From assembly GCA_002840535.1 (NCBI GenBank), contig PHBH01000028.1:109932-173931 (forward strand): 64,000 bases of DNA, in the 5' to 3' direction. Positions 1-9,576 of the stretch are shown piece after piece. Under the pieces are notes generated by a model, which saw only the letters and a list, made by a program, of their open reading frames with translations, was not told the origin of the DNA and made no database searches. The stretch comes from Deltaproteobacteria bacterium HGW-Deltaproteobacteria-15 (lineage in GTDB: Bacteria; Desulfobacterota; DSM-4660; Desulfatiglandales; HGW-15). Position 1 is the stretch's first letter. Each line of letters starts with the position of its first letter. The position numbers were made by a program, and so were the translations under genes.

Positions 1-440
1 ACGCAGCGGTCGAGGCCGCAAGGGCGGGGGAAGCAGGAGCGGGATTTGCGGTCGTGGCAGGCGAGGTGAGGAATCTTGCGATGAGGGCCGCGGATGCGGC
101 CAAGAACACAAGCGGGCTGATCGAGGGGACGGTAAAGAGAATCAAGGACGGCTCCGGGTTGGTGAACCGGACCGACCAGGCCTTTGTGAAGGTGGCGGAT
201 ACGGCCTCCAAGGTAGCGGGTCTTGTGGCGGAGATTGCGGCCGCCTCCAGGGAACAGTCCCAAGGGATTGAGCAGGTGAACAAGGCGGTGGCCGAGATGG
301 ACAAAGTGGTGCAACAGAACGCGGCGACTGCAGAGGAAAATGCAAGCGCATCCGAGCAAATGAATGCGGAAGCGGAACAGATGAAAATCAATGTAGACGA
401 TCTTGTAGTATTAGTGAATGGGACCTTGAAATCAGCGTAG
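1..440 (+). CDS. Methyl-accepting chemotaxis protein, C-terminal signalling domain (5' truncated by window edge)
   Basis: Frame open from the window start: AVEAARAGEAGAGFAVVAGEVRNLAMRAADAAKNT is the MCP hairpin-tip signature; provided ORF starts at internal Met 54. Confidence 0.95.
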   Translation, partial: AAVEAARAGEAGAGFAVVAGEVRNLAMRAADAAKNTSGLIEGTVKRIKDGSGLVNRTDQAFVKVADTASKVAGLVAEIAAASREQSQGIEQVNKAVAEMDKVVQQNAATAEENASASEQMNAEAEQMKINVDDLVVLVNGTLKSA

Positions 441-743
441 AACCTTTCCTACGGTTCATTCATCACTTTGATCCCATCCACAGGCAAAGAAACAATGGAG
501 GCCCGCTCCTTTCCACAAAGTGCTTCGAACACTGATTTCCCTCCGTGGTGCTCCACGATCTTCTTGCGCGAAGGACTTTTCCTGCTGAGCATGGATGAAC
601 AAGCAGGTTTTCAGATCAAGCAGGCGAAACCATTCATTTTGGAAGTGTAGGAGTGTCAGGGCAGATGATCGTCCCGGAGTTGCGAGAATCGACCATCTGC
701 CCTGCGTCTCTATGTGCGCTCTGTGAGAAAATGCTGCGGCGGT

Positions 744-3146
744 TCACTTTACATCTTCCGGGGCCTGTACCCCGAGGAGCAGGGTGATTGCAGCCGATGT
801 CTCAGCGCCGTCACCGGCAGAGGGGAACCGCCACTTTTCAATTTGATCGGCGATGTCTCTCCGGAAGTCCGCGCCGCCCTTCAGGACCTTAACCTCCCTT
901 ACCGCGCCTTTCGCATCGATTTTGAAGCTCACTGTCAGCCGGGCAACAGAATCGAATCCCCGGCAATATTTTTCAAGATCCCCCATCCGCTCCTTCACGA
1001 CCTTTGAGACCGCCTCCTTGGTTAATCCGCCGGATGCCGTCACGTCCCCCAGGGTGATTGTGCGATTGGCGAGCCTTGCGCCGCTGCCAGTGTTTGGCTC
1101 TTCTGTCTGTTCCTGACCCTTCATCTCGCGTGCTCCTGATTTTTCCATTTCGGATTTGTCATAGGCGGACGCGGCAGGGACTGATCGCATCAACGAGTGT
1201 TGTGGGCTCATCGACTTGGCCGCACCCACCGCATAATTGGAAACACCTTGAGGCAACGGGAGGGGCTGGTTCACGGAAACAGGCCTTCCATCCTCTCCGC
1301 GTATATGGGTGTCGACAGCGACAAAAGAGGTGAAGGAGGTGAGAAGATTGTACCGCAGACCGAGTTCGGTGACTGTCTCGTTTTGCCGATCGTGCCGGCG
1401 GAGGTTGTGGTAGTCCGAGAGCTTGATCCGATGGCGAGCCCAGAGGTAGCGGAGACCTCCGTTTGCGCCCGACGGGGTCACGTCGCCGGCGTTGATCGTA
1501 GTTCTGTATTGACCATGTCCGGAAATCCCGCTCACAACGATCTTGCCGCGGGGCCTGCCGTGATACTTACCGAACACGATGACCGGGCGTTCGGAGAACA
1601 CATCGGGTATGTGGGGCGGCTCGACCTCGTAGGCGTCGAAACCGTCGAATTCCACTTTCACCCTCGTAAGTACGGGAGACTGGATGATGGCCCGGAAACG
1701 CCCGGCCTTGGAAGGTGCTTCTTCCGGCCTCGTTATCACGAAGGATTCGCCCATCCCGACCGCGGCCATTCCCTCGATGAGATGTCTGTTGACGCTTGTC
1801 CCGATTCCGAAGGCAAAGACATTGGCGCTCCCCAGACGGTTTCGTATCAGGTCGAAGGCTCCCGCCTCGGCATTGATGAAGCCATCTGTCACGATTACCA
1901 CGGTCCGGGAATAATTCTCCTGCTGTTTGAGGCCGAACGCCTTTTTAAGAGCAGGCAGAAGTTCGGTTCCTCCTCCGCCCACCTGCCTGTCAATGAGGGC
2001 AAGGCCTTTTGAGATGTTCTCCCCAATTGCCGGCACCGAGTGCTCTGCCATGACCGATGACCCCCCGGCGAAGAGAACAACATTGAAAAGATCGGATGGG
2101 CGAAGGCCGCTCAGGAGATCTTTGATGAGTTTCTTTGAGACATCGAGCGGATACCCGTGCATGGAGCCCGAGACATCGACGATGAAGATATACTCGCGGT
2201 CGAGGATCTCCGTTTTTTTCACTCTCTTGGGTGGCTCCATCATGAGCAGAAAGAAATTCTCCTCTTCGCCCTCATGCAGGAGCAGTCCCGCCTCTATACG
2301 GTCGCCCTCCAGCGCATAGCGAAGAATATAGTCCCGGTTCCCGCCGTGCTGTTCCGACCGTTCGAGGCTGACTCTTGCAACCGAAGGCCCATCGTACCTC
2401 ACGCTCACCTGATGAGAGGAGCAGCTCAACTGCCTGATCGGCATTCCGGCCGCTATGTCTGCGCGGATATCAAAGGTGTAAGTCGGAGCCTCCCCGGCAT
2501 GGAGGTAAGGGTTCTCCACCCAACGGTTCTCGGGGGGCGATGCATCGCTCCTTTGATTGGAGTAACGGGGACCGACAACAGTGGGGTAGACAAACTCATA
2601 GACTCCCTCTGTCGGAACAAGCAGTTCAGTATACTTGAGCTCAACTTTTATCTCGTCCCCGGGCATGATATTCGCCACGTTCATCTGGAAGACATTGGGC
2701 CTCTGCTGTTCAAGGAGAGAAGCGCTTTTTCCCTGGTCTCTGGCCTGGTCGTATGTCCGGCGGGCCTCCTCACGCCTCGCGATTTTCGCCTCGATGACAC
2801 GGGTGCCGATGGTCATCCGCATCCCATACACCGCAGCCCTTGTAGAGGACGGGAAAACATAGAGGGCTTCCAGCGTTCTCCTGCCCTCGTTCTTGTAGAT
2901 CTGGGTGACATTGACATCGGCGATCACTCCCGAAATGTTGACCTTGGCCGATGTTGCCTTGAGCGGCATCCGGTCTACCGTGGAATCTTCGCTTCTCACA
3001 TAAAAATAGGGCGAAAGGGTCCGGTCATCTGATTTGCCTTCCGGAAGGGGAGCTGTTCCGCCAAAACCCGCCCTGGAGACGATGCCTCCACATAGAATGA
3101 TGCCCAGCATGATAAGTAGTGCCGAAATCCTCGTCGTCTGCTTCAT
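744..3146 (-). CDS. VIT domain / von Willebrand factor A domain protein with AgmX/TonB-like C-terminal domain
   Basis: Signal-peptide-like N-term, VIT-like segment (VNISGVIADVNVTQIYKNEGRRTLEALYVFP), MIDAS DVSGSMHG, C-terminal KIDAKGAVREVKVLKGG..W segment. Confidence 0.88.
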   Translation of the reverse strand: MKQTTRISALLIMLGIILCGGIVSRAGFGGTAPLPEGKSDDRTLSPYFYVRSEDSTVDRMPLKATSAKVNISGVIADVNVTQIYKNEGRRTLEALYVFPSSTRAAVYGMRMTIGTRVIEAKIARREEARRTYDQARDQGKSASLLEQQRPNVFQMNVANIMPGDEIKVELKYTELLVPTEGVYEFVYPTVVGPRYSNQRSDASPPENRWVENPYLHAGEAPTYTFDIRADIAAGMPIRQLSCSSHQVSVRYDGPSVARVSLERSEQHGGNRDYILRYALEGDRIEAGLLLHEGEEENFFLLMMEPPKRVKKTEILDREYIFIVDVSGSMHGYPLDVSKKLIKDLLSGLRPSDLFNVVLFAGGSSVMAEHSVPAIGENISKGLALIDRQVGGGGTELLPALKKAFGLKQQENYSRTVVIVTDGFINAEAGAFDLIRNRLGSANVFAFGIGTSVNRHLIEGMAAVGMGESFVITRPEEAPSKAGRFRAIIQSPVLTRVKVEFDGFDAYEVEPPHIPDVFSERPVIVFGKYHGRPRGKIVVSGISGHGQYRTTINAGDVTPSGANGGLRYLWARHRIKLSDYHNLRRHDRQNETVTELGLRYNLLTSFTSFVAVDTHIRGEDGRPVSVNQPLPLPQGVSNYAVGAAKSMSPQHSLMRSVPAASAYDKSEMEKSGAREMKGQEQTEEPNTGSGARLANRTITLGDVTASGGLTKEAVSKVVKERMGDLEKYCRGFDSVARLTVSFKIDAKGAVREVKVLKGGADFRRDIADQIEKWRFPSAGDGAETSAAITLLLGVQAPEDVK

Positions 3147-3359
3147 GATTGACCTCCTTTGTCTTTCGAATTGGACTGCTATTCGATGAGACAGGGGAGG
3201 GCGGCAAAAAGTTCCGGAAAAAATCCTGAGATCCTGAAGTCAATGCTGGTGTATAGTGAATGGAGCATTCGCAATGGCACTGGCAGAGGAGACCGGCACC
3301 ATGCTCACCAACCTTGAACATCGTGAAGAACCTGAGCAAGACAAAGGAGTAAGCACGAC

Positions 3360-4064
3360 GTGATGCTTGCCTCTGCGTGTCTCTTGCTTTTCATGGTTCC
3401 CCTTCTGACTTTGTTGCGGACCCGGGGAACAAATGTTCCCGCGGAGTTGTCTCAAAGAGCAGAGGGGCACCTGGGAAAAGCGGAGGAAGATTTCGAGCTT
3501 GTTTCTGCTGCTCAGGCGGGTGAAGTCGCCGCATTCGAGAAACTTGTCAGGAAATACCAGAAGAGGATGCTCAATATCGCTTACCGGATGATCGGGGATT
3601 ACGAGGATGCCTGCGAAACCGTGCAGGAGACGTTTCTCTCCGCTTATCGATCCATAAAACGTTTCAGGAAGGAAGCCGCGTTCTCCACCTGGCTGTGCGC
3701 GATCTGCCTGAACCACGCTAAAAATCGTCTGAAGAAGACGAGAAACAAGGCCCGGCACGAGGTGCAGCCGATGGACGACCTGCTGGAGACGGAAGAGAGT
3801 GCATTCGCTCGTGAGACCGCTTCGGATTGCCTTTCCGTCATTGAGCAGATGGAGCGGAAAGAGGTGCAGGAGAAGGTGCAGGAATGCATGAATGGACTGG
3901 ACGACGAATACCGGGAGGTTCTCGTCCTGCGGGATATCCAGGGATTCTCCTATGAGGAGATCAGCGCTATCCTGAATGTCCCGGATGGGACGGTAAAATC
4001 GCGCCTTTTCAGGGCGAGGGACGGTTTGAAGAACAGCCTGAAGAAAACGCTTGGGGAACTCTGA
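3360..4064 (+). CDS. RNA polymerase ECF sigma factor (start may be downstream)
   Basis: Region 2 (YRMIGDYEDACETVQETFLSAYRSIKRF) and region 4 (LDDEYREVLVLRDIQGFSYEEISAILNVPDGTVKSRLFRARDGL). Confidence 0.92.
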   Translation: MMLASACLLLFMVPLLTLLRTRGTNVPAELSQRAEGHLGKAEEDFELVSAAQAGEVAAFEKLVRKYQKRMLNIAYRMIGDYEDACETVQETFLSAYRSIKRFRKEAAFSTWLCAICLNHAKNRLKKTRNKARHEVQPMDDLLETEESAFARETASDCLSVIEQMERKEVQEKVQECMNGLDDEYREVLVLRDIQGFSYEEISAILNVPDGTVKSRLFRARDGLKNSLKKTLGEL

Positions 4065-4942
4065 TGGAGTGCCGGAAAATCCAGGAAATGCTCACGCCTT
4101 ACCTTGAAGGGGCGGTCACGCCCGAGCAGGAGCAGTTCGTCCGTGATCACCTCTCAACCTGCGAAAAATGCAGATGCTCCTTGGAAGACCTGCGAAAAAC
4201 CGGCACGCTGGTGAAGGATCTCGAAGAGATCGAGCCTCCTCCCTGGCTCACACAAAAGATCATGGCACGGGTGAGGGACGAAGCGGAGCATAAGGCCGGG
4301 GCGCTGAGACGGTTCTTCTATCCGCTCCGTGTAAAGCTCCCTTTGCAGGCATTTGCGGCGATCCTGATCATAGGATTTGCCGTCTTTTTGTATAAAGTCA
4401 ACGCGCCCCGGTACGAGGCGCCAAAAGTGGCCCCCGGAACAGGAGCAGTTCTGCAAAAGGATGACCTTCGCATCCCGGCCTCTCCTGAGGGTCCCCGCAG
4501 GGCGAATGACGCGCAAACCAAACATGAAGAGGTGAAGCAGGAGACCGCGAAACAGTTCACCGCAGAGAAAAAAAGACCTCGCGAAGGTTCCATCGGTGCA
4601 GATCGGATTGCCGAAGCTCCTGCCGCAGTTTCCGGCAGCGTCGCTCGAATGAAATCCGAGCGGTTTTCCATCACGGTCCGGGTAGAGGACGTCGCCGACG
4701 CAGCAAAGAAGGTTGAAAAGCTCCTAGAAAAGGTGGGGGCTCAGCAAGTCACGAGGGAGTCACGGGAAGGGAGGGAATCCCTCTCTGCAGAGCTGAAAGG
4801 CGAGAAGGTGAAGGGGCTCCTTCAGAAACTCAGCGGTGTCGGTGAAACTCATGGCTCCGCCTCTGACACCCGGGCCGGGGAAACCGTTGCGATCAGGATC
4901 GACCTTTTCGAGACAGTAAAGCAGGATGAGGGCCACAAATAG
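4064..4942 (+). CDS. Anti-sigma factor with zf-HC2 domain, one TM helix and periplasmic domain
   Basis: N-term MECRKIQEMLTPYLEGAVTPEQEQFVRDHLSTCEKC (H-x3-C-x2-C), TM LPLQAFAAILIIGFAVFLY; start overlaps sigma gene stop. Confidence 0.87.
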   Translation: MECRKIQEMLTPYLEGAVTPEQEQFVRDHLSTCEKCRCSLEDLRKTGTLVKDLEEIEPPPWLTQKIMARVRDEAEHKAGALRRFFYPLRVKLPLQAFAAILIIGFAVFLYKVNAPRYEAPKVAPGTGAVLQKDDLRIPASPEGPRRANDAQTKHEEVKQETAKQFTAEKKRPREGSIGADRIAEAPAAVSGSVARMKSERFSITVRVEDVADAAKKVEKLLEKVGAQQVTRESREGRESLSAELKGEKVKGLLQKLSGVGETHGSASDTRAGETVAIRIDLFETVKQDEGHK

Positions 4943-4956
4943 AGGCCGCAAATGAC

Positions 4957-5184
4957 TCAGCCTTTTGCCTTGCCTGCTGCGAGAGCTCTCACATCCTCTG
5001 TCGTCATCGGCTTTCCGCCAATGCCCCAATCGCCGCTTTTTACCTCTTCGACGATACAGTAGGTGACCTGGCGCATATTCTCGCCTTCGACTGATACCAT
5101 AGCGTCGGTCAGTTTCTTCACTATTTCCCGCTTCTGCTCCGGCGTGAACACTCCCTCAATGACTTTGACTTCGATCAGCGGCAT
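4957..5184 (-). CDS. 4-oxalocrotonate tautomerase family protein
   Basis: MPLIEVKVIEGVFTPEQKREIVKKLTDAMVSVEGENMRQVTYCIVEEV, N-terminal catalytic Pro. Confidence 0.9.
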   Translation of the reverse strand: MPLIEVKVIEGVFTPEQKREIVKKLTDAMVSVEGENMRQVTYCIVEEVKSGDWGIGGKPMTTEDVRALAAGKAKG

Positions 5185-5663
5185 ATCATTCCTCCTTAGC
5201 CCTCCGAGAGTTGTCGGATCCGGGTTTCATCCGTAGATTTTTCCTTTCTTGTCTCCATATCTCTTCGCCGCGACGCTCTGTTAGCTATCTTCAACTTGTC
5301 GAGACCTCGTCCCTTGAAACCGCAACATTGGTCAAGCGGTCGACAATCCATCGAGCGATATGCTGCGCCAAGCGCCGGTTTATGAACTTATGGGAAAAGT
5401 AATACCGCGGGATCAACTGGCAAGGGGGGAATAAAGATCCGAGTCCGTAGGACCCGGCTTTTGTTATCCCCGGAGGGGATTTAATTTTGTCTTAAGAGTC
5501 GTCATCCCGGTGAAAACCGGGATCCAGAGGGACCGCAAGTAGCCCGTTAATACTGGATTCCGGCTCCCGGCTTTCGCCGGGACAGGTTTCATTCAGCCTG
5601 AATGACGGATAAGGGCGATTTGTGACTTTATACGGGTAATGAAAACAAGTTCATTGAGAAGGA

Positions 5664-5810
5664 TTACGCGTTGTCTGATGCTCCGGTTAAACAGAATTTG
5701 ATGAATTTTCTCTCTGCTTCCTTATAGTCTTCGTCCGAGTAGAAATTCCTGTTCTCCTCCCAAAATATCTCTCGATGCTTTTTTATCAGCAGCTGAAGCC
5801 CCTGATTCAT
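5664..5810 (-). CDS. Candidate 48-aa small protein, hypothetical
   Basis: ATG at 5810 preceded by AGGTG; translates MNQGLQLLIKKHREIFWEENRNFYSDEDYKEAERKFIKFCLTGASDNA; below the ORF-track size cutoff. Confidence 0.4.
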   Translation of the reverse strand: MNQGLQLLIKKHREIFWEENRNFYSDEDYKEAERKFIKFCLTGASDNA

Positions 5811-6065
5811 GATTTCACCTCGTCCGAAGATTTTTAGCGGAATACCTGGGGTTGCGTCCCCGTAAGGAACCCGTCATCTCGACCGCAGGGAGAGATCTTT
5901 TATCTAAGATTTCTCACTCCGTTCGAATGACATTCTCAAACGCCTTACAAGAATAGGATTGATTCACAACGAGTTCCATTAGACAGATCCTGTATCTTCG
6001 GAGTAGATTTACACGTAGGATCATCGCTTCAGACATCCCCGCTACGAAAGCAGCATGGGCATACT

Positions 6066-6599
6066 TCACAAATGTTCATCGTCAGGATAGATTACGCCGT
6101 CGCTTGTCCTGACAGCACCCGGGGTGAGGGTGTGGACCTGGATCTTTCCCTGCTCCAGGATATGAACCACCTCGACATCGAGAGTGACAAGGTAGTCGCT
6201 GAGAATCCGCCTGTGGCATTTCCAAAACAACCGCTCTGCGCACATCACGGTTGTCCTGGACCTGGACGCCAGATGCATCAGCTCCGATACTGCAGCGCGG
6301 AACGTGTTTGTTGCCATGTAATCCGCATAGTTCCGAAATCCAGGGGAGGAGAGGCCGGTGTTCGGTGATTCCTTGCCTGGTGTCCTTTTGCGGAACCCGC
6401 CAAGGTCCTTGTACCATGCATATTGGATGTTTTCCGCTGCCAGCCGCTCTTTGAGCCTGTCCTGCCCGAAGTGAGGAAACTTCCGGGAACCGGGAAAGCT
6501 CCGGATGTCGGCAACTGTCTCAATCCCGGTATCCCTCAGCAGGATGAGGAACTCCTCAATAGAGCGGGTGGAATGACCTATGGTGTAGACTCTTAGCAT
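6066..6599 (-). CDS. DUF488 family protein
   Basis: MLRVYTIGHSTRSIEEFLILLRDTGIETVADIRSFPGSRKFPHF is the DUF488 N-terminal signature; CAERLFWKCHRRILSD. Confidence 0.93.
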   Translation of the reverse strand: MLRVYTIGHSTRSIEEFLILLRDTGIETVADIRSFPGSRKFPHFGQDRLKERLAAENIQYAWYKDLGGFRKRTPGKESPNTGLSSPGFRNYADYMATNTFRAAVSELMHLASRSRTTVMCAERLFWKCHRRILSDYLVTLDVEVVHILEQGKIQVHTLTPGAVRTSDGVIYPDDEHL

Positions 6600-6823
6600 A
6601 ACAGATGTCTCTCACAGAGCCCGCGGAGGTACAGAGTATATCGTTGAGCGACGATTCGGTTCGAGCTTGCGGGTTTACGCAGCAGCTTGTTCATGCTCAG
6701 AATGAGCTGGAACTTGTGCTGTTTTTTGTTCCAAAAACAGCACAAATGACGCTCTCCCCCCGTGACTTCGTGATCTCCAGCGAAGCCCCGCCCATGGGCG
6801 GGACAGGCGGGAGAGAGATGCAC

Positions 6824-8113
6824 TTATCTTCTCCCGGAAAGACGCGCAAGGGTTCGGGTGGAGATCCCCAGCAGAAGGCCCGCAACCATCACTTGGTTGA
6901 GCATCGATGTTCGGACCGGACCGAATTCCCGCCATCGCCTTGCCGAGGTGATTATCGCGGCAGGCGCGGTTTCGACGCGGCCTTTTTTCAAGAGGCGACG
7001 CACCAGTAAGAAATCCTCACCCAGCGGGACCTCCGGGAATCCGCCCGCTGCCTCAAAGACCGATTTCTTCATGAAAAGGCCCTGATCCCCATAGGGCAGT
7101 CTGAGTATTCTACTCCTCATATTGGTGAGGAATTCGATGGCTCTCATGAGCGGTGTCCTGAGATCGGTTCGAAAGAGGAATGCGCCTGCTACCACCTCAG
7201 GGCTCATGAGCGTGTCAAATACATGCTCCACATAGGATCGGGGCAGGCAGGAATCGGCATGGAGGAAGAGCAGCACATCGCCCCTGGCTCGCTTAGCACC
7301 CGCATTCTGCTGCAAAGCTCGCCCTTTTCGGGTCTCCACTATGCAGGCGCCTGCCATGGCCGCCCTTGCCTGGGTGGAGTCTTTACTTCCCCCATCAACT
7401 ACGATGACCTCGGCATTGCATCCCGCGGCGGAGCGAATCGTCTTCTCGATATGCTCCTGTTCGTTCAGGGAAGGAATGATCACGGAGAGGTAAGGTTTCT
7501 TCTCTTCCCATTCAGGCAGGATCGCCCTCAGATCTTCCGGATCGTCGATGTCGGTCAGCGTTCCCAGGAGATGGACCCTGAGTCCTTGGACCTTTGCTCT
7601 TTGAATAGTCGTTTCAAGTACCGATTCGGTCCCCCATGGCATGTCTTCGAAAAGATCCGCCGGCCTCCTGAGCCCCACGAGCCAGTACCCGCCGTCCGTA
7701 CTCGGCCCGAGAACGAGATCTCTGTCTTCAAGATTGCTGAAGGCCTCTGCAAGGTGGGAAGATGTAAGCCCGGGTATATCCGTCCCGTGAAGCACAACCC
7801 TTCGGCAGCCGTCCTGGAACGGTTCATCCAGGGCAGCCTTCATCCGTTTCCCCAGATCTCCACCTTTTTGCATCGAGAAGAGGAAGCCGGGACCGAGCCA
7901 GCGGTTCATCTTCCGTTTGGTGGACCCGTCGAAGCAGACCTCTACATCCACCCTGCGGTCGGAAGAGAACCTTCGAACCTGGGAGAGGGTCTCCTCCGTG
8001 AGCCGGCGCTGGAGTTCCGCGGCTCTGGCTGAGCCGAGCCGTTGAATCAGCCTCGTCTTGACCTTTCCCGGTACAGGGTACCGGCCGAATACGATCAGCC
8101 GGTCAGGGTGCAT
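6824..8113 (-). CDS. Fusion of TIGR04282-type (DUF2064/MobA-like) and TIGR04283-type family-2 glycosyltransferases, arsenosugar-locus type
   Basis: N-half: IVFGRYPVPGKVKTRLI...LVLGPSTDGGYWLVGL; C-half: LSVIIPSLNEQEHIEKTI...VIVVDGGSKDST...LFLHADSCLP; adjacent to arsS. Confidence 0.87.
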   Translation of the reverse strand: MHPDRLIVFGRYPVPGKVKTRLIQRLGSARAAELQRRLTEETLSQVRRFSSDRRVDVEVCFDGSTKRKMNRWLGPGFLFSMQKGGDLGKRMKAALDEPFQDGCRRVVLHGTDIPGLTSSHLAEAFSNLEDRDLVLGPSTDGGYWLVGLRRPADLFEDMPWGTESVLETTIQRAKVQGLRVHLLGTLTDIDDPEDLRAILPEWEEKKPYLSVIIPSLNEQEHIEKTIRSAAGCNAEVIVVDGGSKDSTQARAAMAGACIVETRKGRALQQNAGAKRARGDVLLFLHADSCLPRSYVEHVFDTLMSPEVVAGAFLFRTDLRTPLMRAIEFLTNMRSRILRLPYGDQGLFMKKSVFEAAGGFPEVPLGEDFLLVRRLLKKGRVETAPAAIITSARRWREFGPVRTSMLNQVMVAGLLLGISTRTLARLSGRR

Positions 8114-8266
8114 TCCAGCCTCTTGATCTCAGGCGCTATGTAAAGCATCGTGATCAGCATCCGTCATGGTTCCACTCTTTTAGTACTGCCACTAAGACAC
8201 AAAGACACCAAGAAAAGAAATTGTGCTCCTTTGTGTCCTGGTGCCTTTGTGGCGGCCTTCTCCCGA

Positions 8267-8282
8267 GACCCGAACTCAGGCC
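8267..8282 (-). promoter_or_regulatory. Candidate bacterial SECIS apical hairpin downstream of the in-frame TGA of arsS
   Basis: Minus strand GGCCUG-AGUU-CGGGUC: 6-bp stem (with GU pairs), GU-containing loop, starting 14 nt after the TGA. Confidence 0.55.
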
Positions 8283-9247
8283 TTTATGGATCCGCCTCAA
8301 GTAAACCCGGCCCCTGCAGTGCATGTGTAGCAGTGCTCCGCAGTCGCAATCGGCGTGCCCGGGAGAGGAGGACGTTGTGCTTCCGAAACATGAACTCTTC
8401 GTCCGCCCATAGGCAGGTCCGCGGCCAGATTGAAATCACAATCGTACAGGTAACCTTCCCAGGATACCGACACGAGGGATCTGCACATCACCCCTGCCAC
8501 AGCGCAAGGGTTGAAAGCTGAGGCGAGCCTCTGCAGGTAAGGGTCCAGATTGCCCGACTCCCTCAGCCATCGGCGAAACCGACCCAGGGGAGCATTTGCA
8601 AACGTGAAGAGATTGTGGAAAGAAAGGGACCATTTTTTCTGAAGGATTTCTCTGAATCTTTTTTCGGCCTGGCCCTGATCCGGGGGCAGAAAGGCGCCCG
8701 CCGGATTGGACACGAGATCGAGCTCATACTCGGACCCCTCCAGTCCATATCCCGCCTCATTGAGCTTTTTAATGGCCATCAGACTCGCCTGAAAAACCCC
8801 CCTGCCTCTTTGGGAATCGGTCTGCTGTTCATTCAGAGATGGAAAAGAGGCCACGATCGCCACGCGGTGACGTTTCAGTAGATCGAAAATCCGTTCCCCG
8901 GTTCGGCTGGAAAGGGCAGACAGGTTGGAGCGGAATAGGATCTTGCACGGCAGCGCTGCCAGCCCTTCGATAAGAACGTCTATCCAGGGGTTTAGTTCAG
9001 GGGCGCCTCCTGTGATATCCACCACGGGGAATCGTCCTCTCTCCGCATACACGACGACTTCCGACATGGTCTTCGGATCCATGACCTCGGTGCGGTCCGG
9101 TCCCGCGCTCAGGTGGCAGTGGTTGCACGTCTGATTGCAGAGGAAGCCCACGTTTATCTGCAACGTATCGCTATTCTTACGTTCCAGGCTGAGCCCGTTC
9201 CCCGCAAGGGTGCTGCGGAAAGGGAGGATTGGACCGGGCCGCATCAC
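8276..9247 (-). CDS. arsS: Arsenosugar biosynthesis radical SAM selenoprotein ArsS; TGA at 8297-8299 read as Sec, true stop TGA 8276-8278
   Basis: Radical SAM CNQTCNHC; C-term HCYTCTAGAGFT-[TGA]-GGSIKA* aligns with the family HCxxCTAGAGSSCGG motif, placing TGA at the conserved Cys. ORF caller ends at 8297. Confidence 0.82.
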
Positions 9248-9576
9248 ATACCCATCTTTTCAGCGATGTTTCTCATCTGAACACCATGCACGAGGGAGGC
9301 GCCCCCCCGGATGGCGGTAGCCACATGAATCGCCTCGGTCATTTCTGCCGGATTCGACCCCTTTTCCAGACAGGTCTTCGTGTAAGCGTCAATGCAGTAA
9401 GGGCATTGGACGGCATGCGCTACGGCAAGCGCTATCAAGGCCTTTTCCCTTTCGGTGAGATTTCCTTCCGCAAAAACCGACGCGTAGTAGTCAAAGAACT
9501 TGGCCGCCAACTCAGGGGCCTCTTTCCCGATCTCCTCGAATTTCATAAGATCCTGCGGCTTGTAATAAGTGTCCAT
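9244..9576 (-). CDS. Arsenosugar biosynthesis-associated peroxidase-like (AhpD/CMD) protein
   Basis: AhpD-like CPYCIDAYTK motif and ALIALAVAHAVQCPYC; stop overlaps arsS start. Confidence 0.87.
   Translation of the reverse strand: MDTYYKPQDLMKFEEIGKEAPELAAKFFDYYASVFAEGNLTEREKALIALAVAHAVQCPYCIDAYTKTCLEKGSNPAEMTEAIHVATAIRGGASLVHGVQMRNIAEKMGM

Noticed and set aside
468-650. 60-aa ORF downstream of the MCP gene
   Set aside because: No homology recognised, no good RBS seen; probably non-coding
1197-2012. 271-aa plus-strand ORF
   Set aside because: Antisense to the VIT/vWA gene
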